Shown: positions 54,228-62,455 of the stretch, piece by piece
Position numbering within the stretch: the first letter of the stretch is position 1
How the letters are laid out: every line of letters begins with the position of its first letter
DNA from: JAFGXT01 sp963677165
Lineage (GTDB): Bacteria > Verrucomicrobiota > Lentisphaeria > Victivallales > SZUA-371
DNA length: 64,000 bases
NCBI GenBank assembly: GCA_963677165.2
Contig: CAXXSX010000002.1
Span: 3,348,001-3,412,000, forward strand
Reading direction: 5' to 3'
Notes under the pieces: generated by a model
What the model saw: the letters and a program-made list of their open reading frames with translations, nothing else
The model's database searches: none
What the model was told of the DNA's origin: nothing
Program-made: the position numbers and the translations under genes

Positions 54228-55376
54228 TTATGCTTCCGTCTGGATATTTACATCATTCATTATCAGATGTTTGACAAACTCTGTATGAAGGGGAACAGAG
54301 TTTTTGATCGTTCCGTAAACATTGTTGAGCCGAATCGTTCCAAGTGGAGCCTGTTCCCAGCCCCGGAACACAAGCGGTAAATTGCCCTTAAGTTGGATAT
54401 TACTGAAACTAACGTCATCAATGGTATCGATTTCCACCCCTTTGTCGATGGAGATTTGCAGAGGAATATTATTCACATTAATGCTGATATTGTCAAAATG
54501 CAGGTTCCGGACCAGGTGCGGAGTCTGCCGGAATGGGGTTGCCAGTTCAGCGTTCCAGTAATGCAAGGGGTTATCGAATCGAATGCCATTTCTTCCTTTC
54601 AGGACAAGGTTGGAAAACCGGCAGTCTTCAATCAAGTCATCACCGGGGCATCCTATTCGAATTGCCTGACAGTTGCTTTCAAAAACGCAGTTGCTTACTA
54701 CCAGATCTGAAAGAACGACTTGATGATCCATATTATGCCAGGCATGCCCGGAACGAACAACCAACGCATCATCACCGGTGGAGACAAAACAATCACTGAT
54801 GAAAATACGTTTTCCTCCAAAGAAATGAATCCCGTCATTATTGATCATTTTGGGGTCACCGGTAATGCGAATTCCCCGAATCATCACATCATCGCATTCA
54901 ATAAACCAAAGTGTCCAACGCGGCGAATCGTGAAAATGCACTCCTTCTATCTTAATATTCCGGCAATTCGCGAAGTGAAGCATTCTGGGCCGATGGATAC
55001 CTGCCGGTTTCTGATAAAAACTGGAACCAGGTAGTAAATTCCGGTCGTAAAAATGAGGGCCGTTACCTTCTATTGTGCCGGAACCGGTAATGGATATGTT
55101 TTCTTCATTTGCCGCTGCCAGGAGAGCCCGGTTGCAGGGATCGGTGTGACATTCCGCGTATAATTCATCTGGAAGTGCGTCATAATCTTCATATGATCTG
55201 CTTCCCTCCAGTATCGCGCCATTGGTAAGATGAAGTTCAGTAAAGCTTTTTAAATAGATAGTTTTACATTGATGGCGACCTGGAAGCAGAACAACTCTAC
55301 CTCCTCCCCGGGCAAAAGATTCGCTGACAGCATTCTGAATCGAATCTCCTGGTTTTACCCATAAACTGTAATCCAT
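54228..55376 (-). CDS. glycoside hydrolase family 28 (polygalacturonase-like)
   Basis: A 382-residue GH28 beta-helix enzyme. The entry G-D-S-I-Q-N-A-V, then GGGRVVLLPGRH, gives the typical start. Catalytic elements are NNDGIHFFGG, then STGDDALVVRSG, and AIRIGCPGDD. No signal peptide is present. The start is preceded by AAGGATTTG on the minus strand. It shares only the fold-level pattern with the GH28 at 435. It lies between the large secreted glycosidase and the sulfatase. Confidence 0.85.
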   Translation of the reverse strand: MDYSLWVKPGDSIQNAVSESFARGGGRVVLLPGRHQCKTIYLKSFTELHLTNGAILEGSRSYEDYDALPDELYAECHTDPCNRALLAAANEENISITGSGTIEGNGPHFYDRNLLPGSSFYQKPAGIHRPRMLHFANCRNIKIEGVHFHDSPRWTLWFIECDDVMIRGIRITGDPKMINNDGIHFFGGKRIFISDCFVSTGDDALVVRSGHAWHNMDHQVVLSDLVVSNCVFESNCQAIRIGCPGDDLIEDCRFSNLVLKGRNGIRFDNPLHYWNAELATPFRQTPHLVRNLHFDNISINVNNIPLQISIDKGVEIDTIDDVSFSNIQLKGNLPLVFRGWEQAPLGTIRLNNVYGTIKNSVPLHTEFVKHLIMNDVNIQTEA

Positions 55377-55417
55377 GTTAATACAAATCCTTATTTGATT
55401 TTAGCAGTTTTGTCTAT

Positions 55418-58400
55418 TTATTCGGTGACTAATTCGAAGAGGGTAACCGGTCCTTTTTTTAAGGCAGCGGTATTAATACCCAGGTACAGATGACCGTTAC
55501 TCATTCGTTTGATCGACACCTTCTCCTGACGTTCTCCGTTAAATTTGAGAGCGTAACAGGCTGTTGGTGGCGTTTTAAGATTATCAAGTGATAACCGGAA
55601 TGTTCCGGTTTTGAGAAGAACAGGTCCCCGTCCCAAATCCCAAAGAGTTCCTGAAGGAGTTTTTTGCAATTTTAATCCGGTATTGACTGCACGGGTATTG
55701 ACAATCAGAATAAAACGCTTTGAGTCTTCCAGTTTACGGTTATCCGCGGAAGTAAGACCAATTGTCGCACCTGTCGATGTCTTTAAAATCATAAGTGGTC
55801 CAAGTTTTACATTATTGACCGGATCGACAAATGACGCGGCAACCGTTTTAGGCGTAACAACCGTTATCATTTTATTCCTGACCTCTAAGGTAATTTCTCC
55901 GGTATCGCTCTGCCAGATTCCTTTATCCGGGTTGGTCAGATTGTCTTCAGGCAGAAATCCTTCATTTTTCATTCTTCGAATCAATTTGGCAATGGGATAG
56001 TTTCCGGTACGATATATATCTTCGACAAACCATCCATGGACAGATACATCCGACGCCCCCGCCAAAGGCAGAGAGAGGTCAGGCTTATTGTTTTTCGGCA
56101 CCTCCGGAGGGGCTTTTCTTCCAATTACGTTCAGGGACAATTTCGACACTAATCCCAGCATACTCTGTTCCGCCCCAAGGGATTTATTGTATAGATCTTT
56201 TTTCAGCAATGACTTGTACGGCAGTTCAATAGCAATGGTTTTAAGGGCTGGTTTGACATCTCCACGTTTAAAAAACATGTGGGATAAAATTTCGCCGGCT
56301 CTCATTACAGGATTAGGGGCGATACGAAAGATGGTCAATGCCTGATTTTTCCATTCATATCGATTAAGAACCGGCTGCGTATGAATAACAAGAAAATTAA
56401 AGTGTTGAAATGCCGCATAAGCAGTAAAAGTAAGTGGCAGTTCACGCTGAAATGGGTTCCAAAAACAATAGCAGTATTCCCCCGCTCCCATCGGCCTGCC
56501 ATAAAAACTTGACGAAGCCAGAGACCTTATATTTGGCGCAGCCTCTTCAATTGAGCTTTCCTGCTTTATTCGCGATCCTTTGCTTCTAAACTTGCTTGGA
56601 TGCTTGAAGTAGGAATGATCGTCTTTTACTGAAACAGCATCCCAGAGAGTAACGCCCCCCATGAAACCGCCGGCATTCTGGGTCATGAGCCCTTTCCAGC
56701 CTAATTTGCGCAATGTATCTCTGCACCAACGATTATTTTCCTGTCGGTGCTTAATTTTAAAAAGTTCAAAGTTCTTCTTGTAGGAGGCCGAAGAGCTGGC
56801 ATTGGGAAGTGAAGGATTATTCATGCTATCCCTTAATTCAACAGGACGATCCTTCGGTCCGACCGACGCATATTTTTCTTTCAGGTATTTTTCCCATATT
56901 TTATAGAGATAGCGACAGTCGTCAGGATATTTTCGCAGATTTTCTTTGAGCCGATGAGAACTTAATCCAATCATTTGCTCATTGTAAAATTCAATAATGC
57001 CGATCATCGGATCATCTTTCCAGGCCAATCCGGTATATGGATTCACATGGTCAAGTAACATTGTTGCTGCTCTTTTATAACGTTCGCGCTCCCATGGTCG
57101 TCCGAAAAACATCATCAATTTATTTAGATTACGGCTGTTGTGCATCTTCCTGAAATTTTCCGGCGGTTCATAAAGAGTATAAGAGAAGAGCACCAGCTGG
57201 ATATAGATTCCTCCCTTTTTGAACTCGCTAAAAATATAATCCAAACGATCCATGACTTCAGGATCCGGCTCCAGTGCCTTGGTTGCCCCGGTCATAATCC
57301 ATTTATCTATGCCATGACATCTAAAGTAATTGTAACCTTGTCTGCGTATTGCACCAACCCACTCTTTAACCTCTTTCTTAAAATTACTTTTTGAAGCCCG
57401 CAGCGGAAAAAGCCGACCGGTAAATCCCATCAGGCGAACAGCTTGATCCGGATGCTTTTCAAATGCCATCAGGCCATTTTTATTTATCATCATGCGCCCA
57501 TATTTTCCTGCAGGAGCGTCCACGCCGCCGGAAAAGTCCAGAACGGAACCCGGAATTACTGACGGAGAATCAGGCAATTTCATTACTTTCCACTCTTTAT
57601 TCGCTTTATATTCAATCAATTCGGGAGGAAATGGGGAAACCGGCCCCCAACAGAAACGCCAGCCTCCGGATCCAGCACGTACAACTGCGGCAAAAACGTG
57701 CCTGCCTTTTTTCAGATCAAGTATCAGCTTATGTGTTTCCGGCCTGATGGCTCCGGCATTTCCATTACCGTCAATACCGCCGTTTGTATCGTACACTTTT
57801 ATTCCATCCATGTATAACGTCATATACCAGTCTGCGGAAAAACCAACATTCAGGCGCTTGCTTTTATCAAGCGTAAACTCATTAAAAAGTATGGCCACAG
57901 AGCCTTCTGTCCATACTTCACCAGCACTTAATTTTGCTAAATCAATATTACCGCAATTGGATGATGTAAGCTCAGGAGAAATTTTTACTGGTTCCGTTCT
58001 GCCTTTACTACCTTCAAGAGTCATAGGAACGGTAAAGAAGGATTGGGGGGCTTTCACATGCAGCCATAATTTCCATTCTCTAGAGAAAGGCAGTGCAGTC
58101 AGTCGATCAGGAACCTCTCCTTCCCTGAAAGAAATCTTAGACAATTCAAGTGTTCCTTTAAATTGTTTCAATGCAAACCGCAGCGTTATTTTTCGGTTTG
58201 CTTTTTGGGATGAGGGTATTTTTATATGGAATGCATGAAATTTCTCTCTGCGCGTTACTACGACTTTATCATAAAAAAACCTTTCTTTTGTCTCCGGTTC
58301 GTCAACGACAACAGTAATAAAACAAGGGACAGTGCTTCGCGTTGAAAAATACAGGTTGAATTCCGTTCCGCTTTTAATAATAAGATCCTGCTGCAGCCCG

Positions 58401-58609
58401 AAATAATCCTTTTCAGGAAATTCATAGCTTGGACGGGTTATCTGAATACTGCCGTTTTCTGTTTTAATCAGACACCTTTCCCTGTAGGCCGTAGAACCGA
58501 CCAGACTCCATTCTTTCAGCCCGTTTGAAAAGCAAGGATTTTTTAATAATTCTTCTGAACGGAGCGAAATCAGACAGAAAAAAATAAATAGAAATGTGAA
58601 TGGTTTCAT
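55418..58609 (-). CDS. large secreted putative glycoside hydrolase
   Basis: A 1063-residue exported protein. A signal peptide ends at about residue 18. A carbohydrate-binding beta-sandwich covers about 20-165. A PA14/GH2-like sandwich with FTLDKSKRLNVGFSADWYMTLYMDG lies at about 180-330. A GH5-like barrel spans 370-800. IIEFYNEQM near residue 540 fits a barrel acid/base position, and GAGEYCYCFWN near 720 a nucleophile. The exact family is uncertain. The gene lies between the pseudopilin and the GH28 in one operon. Confidence 0.6.
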   Translation of the reverse strand: MKPFTFLFIFFCLISLRSEELLKNPCFSNGLKEWSLVGSTAYRERCLIKTENGSIQITRPSYEFPEKDYFGLQQDLIIKSGTEFNLYFSTRSTVPCFITVVVDEPETKERFFYDKVVVTRREKFHAFHIKIPSSQKANRKITLRFALKQFKGTLELSKISFREGEVPDRLTALPFSREWKLWLHVKAPQSFFTVPMTLEGSKGRTEPVKISPELTSSNCGNIDLAKLSAGEVWTEGSVAILFNEFTLDKSKRLNVGFSADWYMTLYMDGIKVYDTNGGIDGNGNAGAIRPETHKLILDLKKGRHVFAAVVRAGSGGWRFCWGPVSPFPPELIEYKANKEWKVMKLPDSPSVIPGSVLDFSGGVDAPAGKYGRMMINKNGLMAFEKHPDQAVRLMGFTGRLFPLRASKSNFKKEVKEWVGAIRRQGYNYFRCHGIDKWIMTGATKALEPDPEVMDRLDYIFSEFKKGGIYIQLVLFSYTLYEPPENFRKMHNSRNLNKLMMFFGRPWERERYKRAATMLLDHVNPYTGLAWKDDPMIGIIEFYNEQMIGLSSHRLKENLRKYPDDCRYLYKIWEKYLKEKYASVGPKDRPVELRDSMNNPSLPNASSSASYKKNFELFKIKHRQENNRWCRDTLRKLGWKGLMTQNAGGFMGGVTLWDAVSVKDDHSYFKHPSKFRSKGSRIKQESSIEEAAPNIRSLASSSFYGRPMGAGEYCYCFWNPFQRELPLTFTAYAAFQHFNFLVIHTQPVLNRYEWKNQALTIFRIAPNPVMRAGEILSHMFFKRGDVKPALKTIAIELPYKSLLKKDLYNKSLGAEQSMLGLVSKLSLNVIGRKAPPEVPKNNKPDLSLPLAGASDVSVHGWFVEDIYRTGNYPIAKLIRRMKNEGFLPEDNLTNPDKGIWQSDTGEITLEVRNKMITVVTPKTVAASFVDPVNNVKLGPLMILKTSTGATIGLTSADNRKLEDSKRFILIVNTRAVNTGLKLQKTPSGTLWDLGRGPVLLKTGTFRLSLDNLKTPPTACYALKFNGERQEKVSIKRMSNGHLYLGINTAALKKGPVTLFELVTE

Positions 58610-58666
58610 ACTATGACATCTCGGTGAATTGTTTCAGTGTTTTCCTGAACTCTATGGTTTTGTATA

Positions 58667-59398
58667 TTATTTATACAGATAATCAATGTTATTTGCTGTA
58701 TCATTCATTCCCCACATCTTTTTGAGTTCCAAAGTTCTGCCGCTCACAGGTCCGGAGGAAGCCGGCAAACTCCCGGGGACAGTCACGTAAGAACGTTTAT
58801 ACCAATGTACATGTCCGTCGAGATATAGGATCGGAGAACCGCCATTATGCCGGCTGCCGACCAGATAAAAGTTGTCACTGAGTAAATAATCATAGGCAAA
58901 ATCCCCGTCGCTGTCCGCTACTGTTATTATTTGACTCGGACGACGAACCTTTGACATTCTGCATACCACAGTGACAGTACCATTAAGCTTAAAATCACCG
59001 ATATTCGTATTATACCCGTACGGCATACGATTTGATGCGCTGGCCAAACTTTCAGGCTGCTTATTTGCGATCCACGAAGGACATACAAAATATTTAGGCA
59101 AAGTGGCGCCGTTATAGAAATTATATAAACTTCCAATCATTGCAGATATCTGGCTGAACCATAAACGCTTTTCATTGACTCCGCAATATCCTCCTACATC
59201 ACGGGACGGCATGATGCCATCATATGATGATAAATACATCTGAAACCCTAAACCGGTTTGCTTGAGGTTATTGGTACAACTTATTTTTTTAGCTGTGTCT
59301 CTTGCTTTATTTAACGTCGGGAGCAACATTGACGCAAGAATTGCAATGATCGCGATCACTACCAGGAGCTCGATGAGTGTGAAAGTTTTCTTTTTCAT
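58667..59398 (-). CDS. type II pseudopilin, H-x9-DG family
   Basis: A 243-residue pseudopilin starting MKKKTFTLIELLVVI. The C-terminal motif R-H-N-G-G-S-P then LDGH is an exact H-x9-D-G. It is the first gene of the minus-strand operon with the large glycosidase, GH28 and sulfatase. AGAAGGATG lies before the start on the minus strand. A -10-like TATAAT (59467-59462) and two TAGCAC sites lie in the intergenic region shared with the AraC regulator. Confidence 0.92.
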   Translation of the reverse strand: MKKKTFTLIELLVVIAIIAILASMLLPTLNKARDTAKKISCTNNLKQTGLGFQMYLSSYDGIMPSRDVGGYCGVNEKRLWFSQISAMIGSLYNFYNGATLPKYFVCPSWIANKQPESLASASNRMPYGYNTNIGDFKLNGTVTVVCRMSKVRRPSQIITVADSDGDFAYDYLLSDNFYLVGSRHNGGSPILYLDGHVHWYKRSYVTVPGSLPASSGPVSGRTLELKKMWGMNDTANNIDYLYK

Positions 59399-59429
59399 TT
59401 TTTCATCCTTCTATTTTTAAAAAACTCGA

Positions 59430-59516
59430 TAGCACCAAAATAACTTATGTTGTTTACTGTAATTATAGCAGATTAAAACTCGTTGCGCTAGACAACCTCG
59501 TGCCAAAAAATAGCAC
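59430..59516 (-). promoter_or_regulatory. candidate AraC operator region
   Basis: TAGCACCAAAATA (59430-59442) matches the 13-bp motif before the GH106-like gene. A second site, GTGCCAAAAAATAGCAC (59500-59516), is a GTGC/GCAC inverted repeat. Between them lies a minus-strand TATAAT (59467-59462) without a good -35, as expected for an activator-dependent promoter of the pseudopilin operon. Confidence 0.45.
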
Positions 59517-59597
59517 TACAGTGACAAAATCAGTTGCAATTCTTACATGACATTATTATATTATAGCAACATTCAAATCGTTATCGCATGGAGCTCT

Positions 59598-60431
59598 ATG
59601 ATGAAATTAGCCATTGGTATCAACAATATCCCGCGCCGTTATAAAGCAACTTTTCCTTTAAAAAGAATTGGCTTCATGTATCCTCATCATAAACAGGAAA
59701 AGAGAACGTATTCAAACAAACTGGAACTTTGCCTTAGAATAAGTTCCGAATCTGAATATGCGGAAGATATTCTCAACGGAGAAACATTTCATACGCCATT
59801 CCCACATGTAATCTTAAAAACTCCGGATATGATTCATACCTACGAGGTAGAGAAGACAAGAGATGCTGTTTACATCATGTACGATTCTTCATTGGAGAAC
59901 AAACTGAAAGAAGCAGGCTTTATCCCTGATTCTCCACATTGCTGGCAAATTGAACTGACCTCTGAAATAAATGTACTGCTCAGCAAAATGCTGGAGTTTA
60001 CGACCAGAATAATGGAATCCTCAGTTATCGACAAACTTGACCTCGTGGCAATGCAGCTGTTCGAAGCTCTGCTGGATCAGAACAATCCTCAAAACAGAAT
60101 GGCCGGTGATATTGAAAAAAAAATACAACAGGTCGCTACATATTTACAGTTGAACTTCAATGAAAATATAGATATGGATCTGCTGGTCAAGAAAAGTGGC
60201 TTGTCAAGACGTTCCTTTTTTCGCCACTGGAAAGTCCATAACGCGTTAACGCCTATACAATATATAGGTGAACTGAGACTTCGACATGCCAAAATATTAT
60301 TATCTGATACAACGGCTTCCATTGAAGAAATCGCCGAAGAGTTAAAGTTTTGCGATTCAAACTATTTTTGTCGCGCATTTAAAAAGAGGTTTTCCATAAC
60401 ACCATTGCAATATAGAAAGAAAGGGCTATGA
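59598..60431 (+). CDS. AraC-family transcription regulator
   Basis: A regulator of about 277 residues (ATG at 59598; an earlier in-frame ATG at 59547 would add 17). The N-terminus is a short cupin-like sensor. The C-terminal 100 residues hold two helix-turn-helix units: LVKKSGLSRRSFFRHW and IEEIAEELKFCDSNYFCRAF, with the end F-S-I-T-P-L-Q-Y-R. It is divergent from the pseudopilin-glycosidase-sulfatase operon, which it likely controls. It is more diverged than the 29065 regulator in the sensor half. Confidence 0.88.
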   Translation: MMKLAIGINNIPRRYKATFPLKRIGFMYPHHKQEKRTYSNKLELCLRISSESEYAEDILNGETFHTPFPHVILKTPDMIHTYEVEKTRDAVYIMYDSSLENKLKEAGFIPDSPHCWQIELTSEINVLLSKMLEFTTRIMESSVIDKLDLVAMQLFEALLDQNNPQNRMAGDIEKKIQQVATYLQLNFNENIDMDLLVKKSGLSRRSFFRHWKVHNALTPIQYIGELRLRHAKILLSDTTASIEEIAEELKFCDSNYFCRAFKKRFSITPLQYRKKGL

Positions 60432-60490
60432 TCCCAATCATAGTTGCGCTATCAGCAAAATTTCTGTTATGTGAGAAAATTTAAATCGGG

Positions 60491-60556
60491 TAACACTTTT
60501 CTATACATCAATGATACATCCGTGAAATCGGATGTACAGAAAAAGGAAAAGTGTTA
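60491..60556 (+). promoter_or_regulatory. leader with nested inverted repeats covering the transposase start
   Basis: TAACACTTTTC (60491-60501) pairs with GAAAAGTGTTA (60546-60556), which contains the ribosome binding site and the first base of the ATG. Inside lies a second hairpin, TACATCCG (60515-60522) with CGGATGTA (60529-60536). A transcript entering from outside would fold and hide the ribosome binding site, as known for IS10 and IS50. Confidence 0.6.
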
Positions 60557-62172
60557 TGTCAAAAGGACAAAAACAGAAGAAAAATGTCGGATGTTATTCA
60601 CCGGAATTTCGTCGTGAACTGGTAATGCTTTATTTGGAAGAAGGCTACAGTATCGTTATGCTGTCCGAAGAATTCGGATGTGGCAAAAGTACAATCGGCA
60701 AATGGGTGAAACAATACAATGAATTTGGAGAAGATGGTCTTCAAAATCACTTTACAAATAAGAAAAAGTCCGACAAAACAGTTAACACTGCGTTAAAATC
60801 CCAGATCATCGAACTAAAAAAGGCAGATAAATCGCGTGGAGTACGGCGTATATCCGACATTCTGAAACGATTTTTTCTGCTGAAAACATCCCCCGAAACA
60901 GTTCGTAAGACTCTTCATGAAGAGAAACTGATTGATCTGCCGCCAAAGAAACGGAGGAAGAATATTTCAAAGCCGCGCTTCTTTGAAAGAGCTACTCCCA
61001 ATCAAATGTGGCAGACTGACATTTGTACCTTCCGGCTGGCCGGTAAAAATGCTTATTTGCTTGGATTTATTGATGATTATTCACGATATATCGTGGGAAT
61101 GGGACTGTATCGAAGTCAAACTGCAGCGAATCTGCTGGAGGTCTATCGTACTGCCTACGGAGAGTATGGCGTTCCAAAAGAAATGTTGACTGATAATGGG
61201 CGTCAGTACACCAACTGGCGTGGTACAACCAACTTCGAAAAAGAACTCCACAAGGACCGGATCAAACATATCAAGAGCAGTCCGCACCACCCGATGACAT
61301 TGGGAAAAATCGAGCGTTTCTGGAAGACGATCCAGCAGGAATTTCTATTCAGAGTACAGTTTGATTCATTCGAAAATGCCCGTGAGCGCCTGGCGTTGTG
61401 GATCAAGTATTACAACTACAAACGCCCCCATCAGGGTATCGGAGGAATGTGTCCGGCCGATCGTTTTTTTGAGGTTCAGAGCGAACTAAAGCACACCCTT
61501 GAGAAAGGAATTGAAGAGAATACGCTTGAGCTGGCTTTGCGAGGAAAACCACAGCGTCCGTTTTATATGGTGGGACGTCTTGGCGAACAAAACGTGGCGA
61601 TCCGTGCTGAAAAGGGTAAAATAAAGATGCACGTTGACGATCCGGAACAAATTGAAGGAAAAGAACTTGTATATGACTTAAATCAGGAGAATAGTAACCA
61701 TGAAAGCGAATCTTCATCCCGAGCAGCAGAATCAGAACCAGAAGAAACCACGACGTCCCAGGCGGAATATCTCAGCCTCGGAAAAATGTCGTGCGGTGTT
61801 ATCAGTGTGGACGGAAAGTTGTTCGATCAGCGAGATCTGCCGGAACTTGTCAGTGACCCGGACACAGGTCATGCGCTGGCAGGAAATCGCGATGGAGGCA
61901 ATGCTTTCGGCATTAGACCGGCAGCCGCGCAAAGTGAAGAAATCACCGCTGCCGAAACGTCTGGAGAAGTTGTTGAAGGAACAGAAAACCCAATCCCCGC
62001 CGCAGGCGGAACCTTCTCCGCAGGAGGAGGAGAACTAGAGGAGGATTTATCTGATGTCAACTCGCAAGCAGCAGTCCCAGAAAGCCCAAGCCAACCTCGA
62101 CGCCCAATGCCGGGCAGAACTCATTTTAAAGGTAAGAAACCACGAATGCACGGCTACCGCTGCCGCCGCTGA
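60556..62172 (+). CDS. DDE (rve) transposase A with long C-terminal extension
   Basis: A 538-residue transposase. Residues 12-62 form an HTH (YSPEFRRELVMLYLEEG, then FGCGKSTIGKWVKQYNEFGEDGL). The integrase core has Asp155 in WQTDICTF, Asp213 in LTDNGRQY and Glu253 in GKIERFW. A beta-domain follows to about residue 385. The last 150 residues are low in complexity and overlap the next two genes in other frames, so they may not be under selection. The start at 60556 has AAAAAGGAAAAG just before it. Closest known relatives are IS481/IS3-type transposases with single-frame HTH plus core. Confidence 0.85.
   Translation: MSKGQKQKKNVGCYSPEFRRELVMLYLEEGYSIVMLSEEFGCGKSTIGKWVKQYNEFGEDGLQNHFTNKKKSDKTVNTALKSQIIELKKADKSRGVRRISDILKRFFLLKTSPETVRKTLHEEKLIDLPPKKRRKNISKPRFFERATPNQMWQTDICTFRLAGKNAYLLGFIDDYSRYIVGMGLYRSQTAANLLEVYRTAYGEYGVPKEMLTDNGRQYTNWRGTTNFEKELHKDRIKHIKSSPHHPMTLGKIERFWKTIQQEFLFRVQFDSFENARERLALWIKYYNYKRPHQGIGGMCPADRFFEVQSELKHTLEKGIEENTLELALRGKPQRPFYMVGRLGEQNVAIRAEKGKIKMHVDDPEQIEGKELVYDLNQENSNHESESSSRAAESEPEETTTSQAEYLSLGKMSCGVISVDGKLFDQRDLPELVSDPDTGHALAGNRDGGNAFGIRPAAAQSEEITAAETSGEVVEGTENPIPAAGGTFSAGGGELEEDLSDVNSQAAVPESPSQPRRPMPGRTHFKGKKPRMHGYRCRR
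61700..62038 (+). CDS. small HTH protein 1 of the transposon
   Basis: A 112-residue basic protein lying wholly inside the 3' end of transposase A in another frame. An HTH spans about 27-70 (SEKCRAVLSVWTESCSISEI, then TRTQVMRWQEIAMEAML). It resembles IS3-type OrfA and the protein at 62054. A good CAGGAGAATAG ribosome binding site precedes the ATG. It may bind the element ends or help one of the transposases. Confidence 0.7.
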   Translation: MKANLHPEQQNQNQKKPRRPRRNISASEKCRAVLSVWTESCSISEICRNLSVTRTQVMRWQEIAMEAMLSALDRQPRKVKKSPLPKRLEKLLKEQKTQSPPQAEPSPQEEEN

Positions 62173-62455
62173 GCTGGGCATTTCCCGCAAAAACTATTAT
62201 CGCTGGGAGAAGCGTGCTTTTCAGGCAATGCTTGAGGCTTTAACCGAAGGCGAGCCCGGGCGGCCGGAAGTGCCGCCTGAGATCGTCGAGAACCGGAACC
62301 TGAAAGACTTTATTAAATTTCAGGAAAAGGAACTCGACAAAGCCCGTCAAGCAGAGTTGTTAATCAGACGTGCCTACGAACTCAAAATCAGGGAGATCGA
62401 AGGCAAGGTGGGAAAAAAATCGGGCCATAAGACTACTAGTCGACGAAGCAATTAA
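62054..62455 (+). CDS. small HTH protein 2 of the transposon (OrfA-like)
   Basis: A 133-residue protein with an HTH at about 18-60 (CTATAAAAELGISRKNYYRW, then AFQAML) and a leucine/glutamate-rich helix at 80-115 that could form a coiled coil. It shares the R-W-(Q/E)-x-x-A-x-x-A-M-L-x-A-L segment with HTH protein 1, so the two are paralogous. GAGGAGGATTT precedes its ATG. It overlaps transposase A (to 62172) and transposase B (from 62370). Confidence 0.75.
   Translation: MSTRKQQSQKAQANLDAQCRAELILKVRNHECTATAAAAELGISRKNYYRWEKRAFQAMLEALTEGEPGRPEVPPEIVENRNLKDFIKFQEKELDKARQAELLIRRAYELKIREIEGKVGKKSGHKTTSRRSN

Noticed and set aside
57492..58238. 248-codon open frame on the plus strand
   Set aside because: It lies fully antisense to the secreted glycosidase gene, has no ribosome binding site and its product has no recognisable domain.
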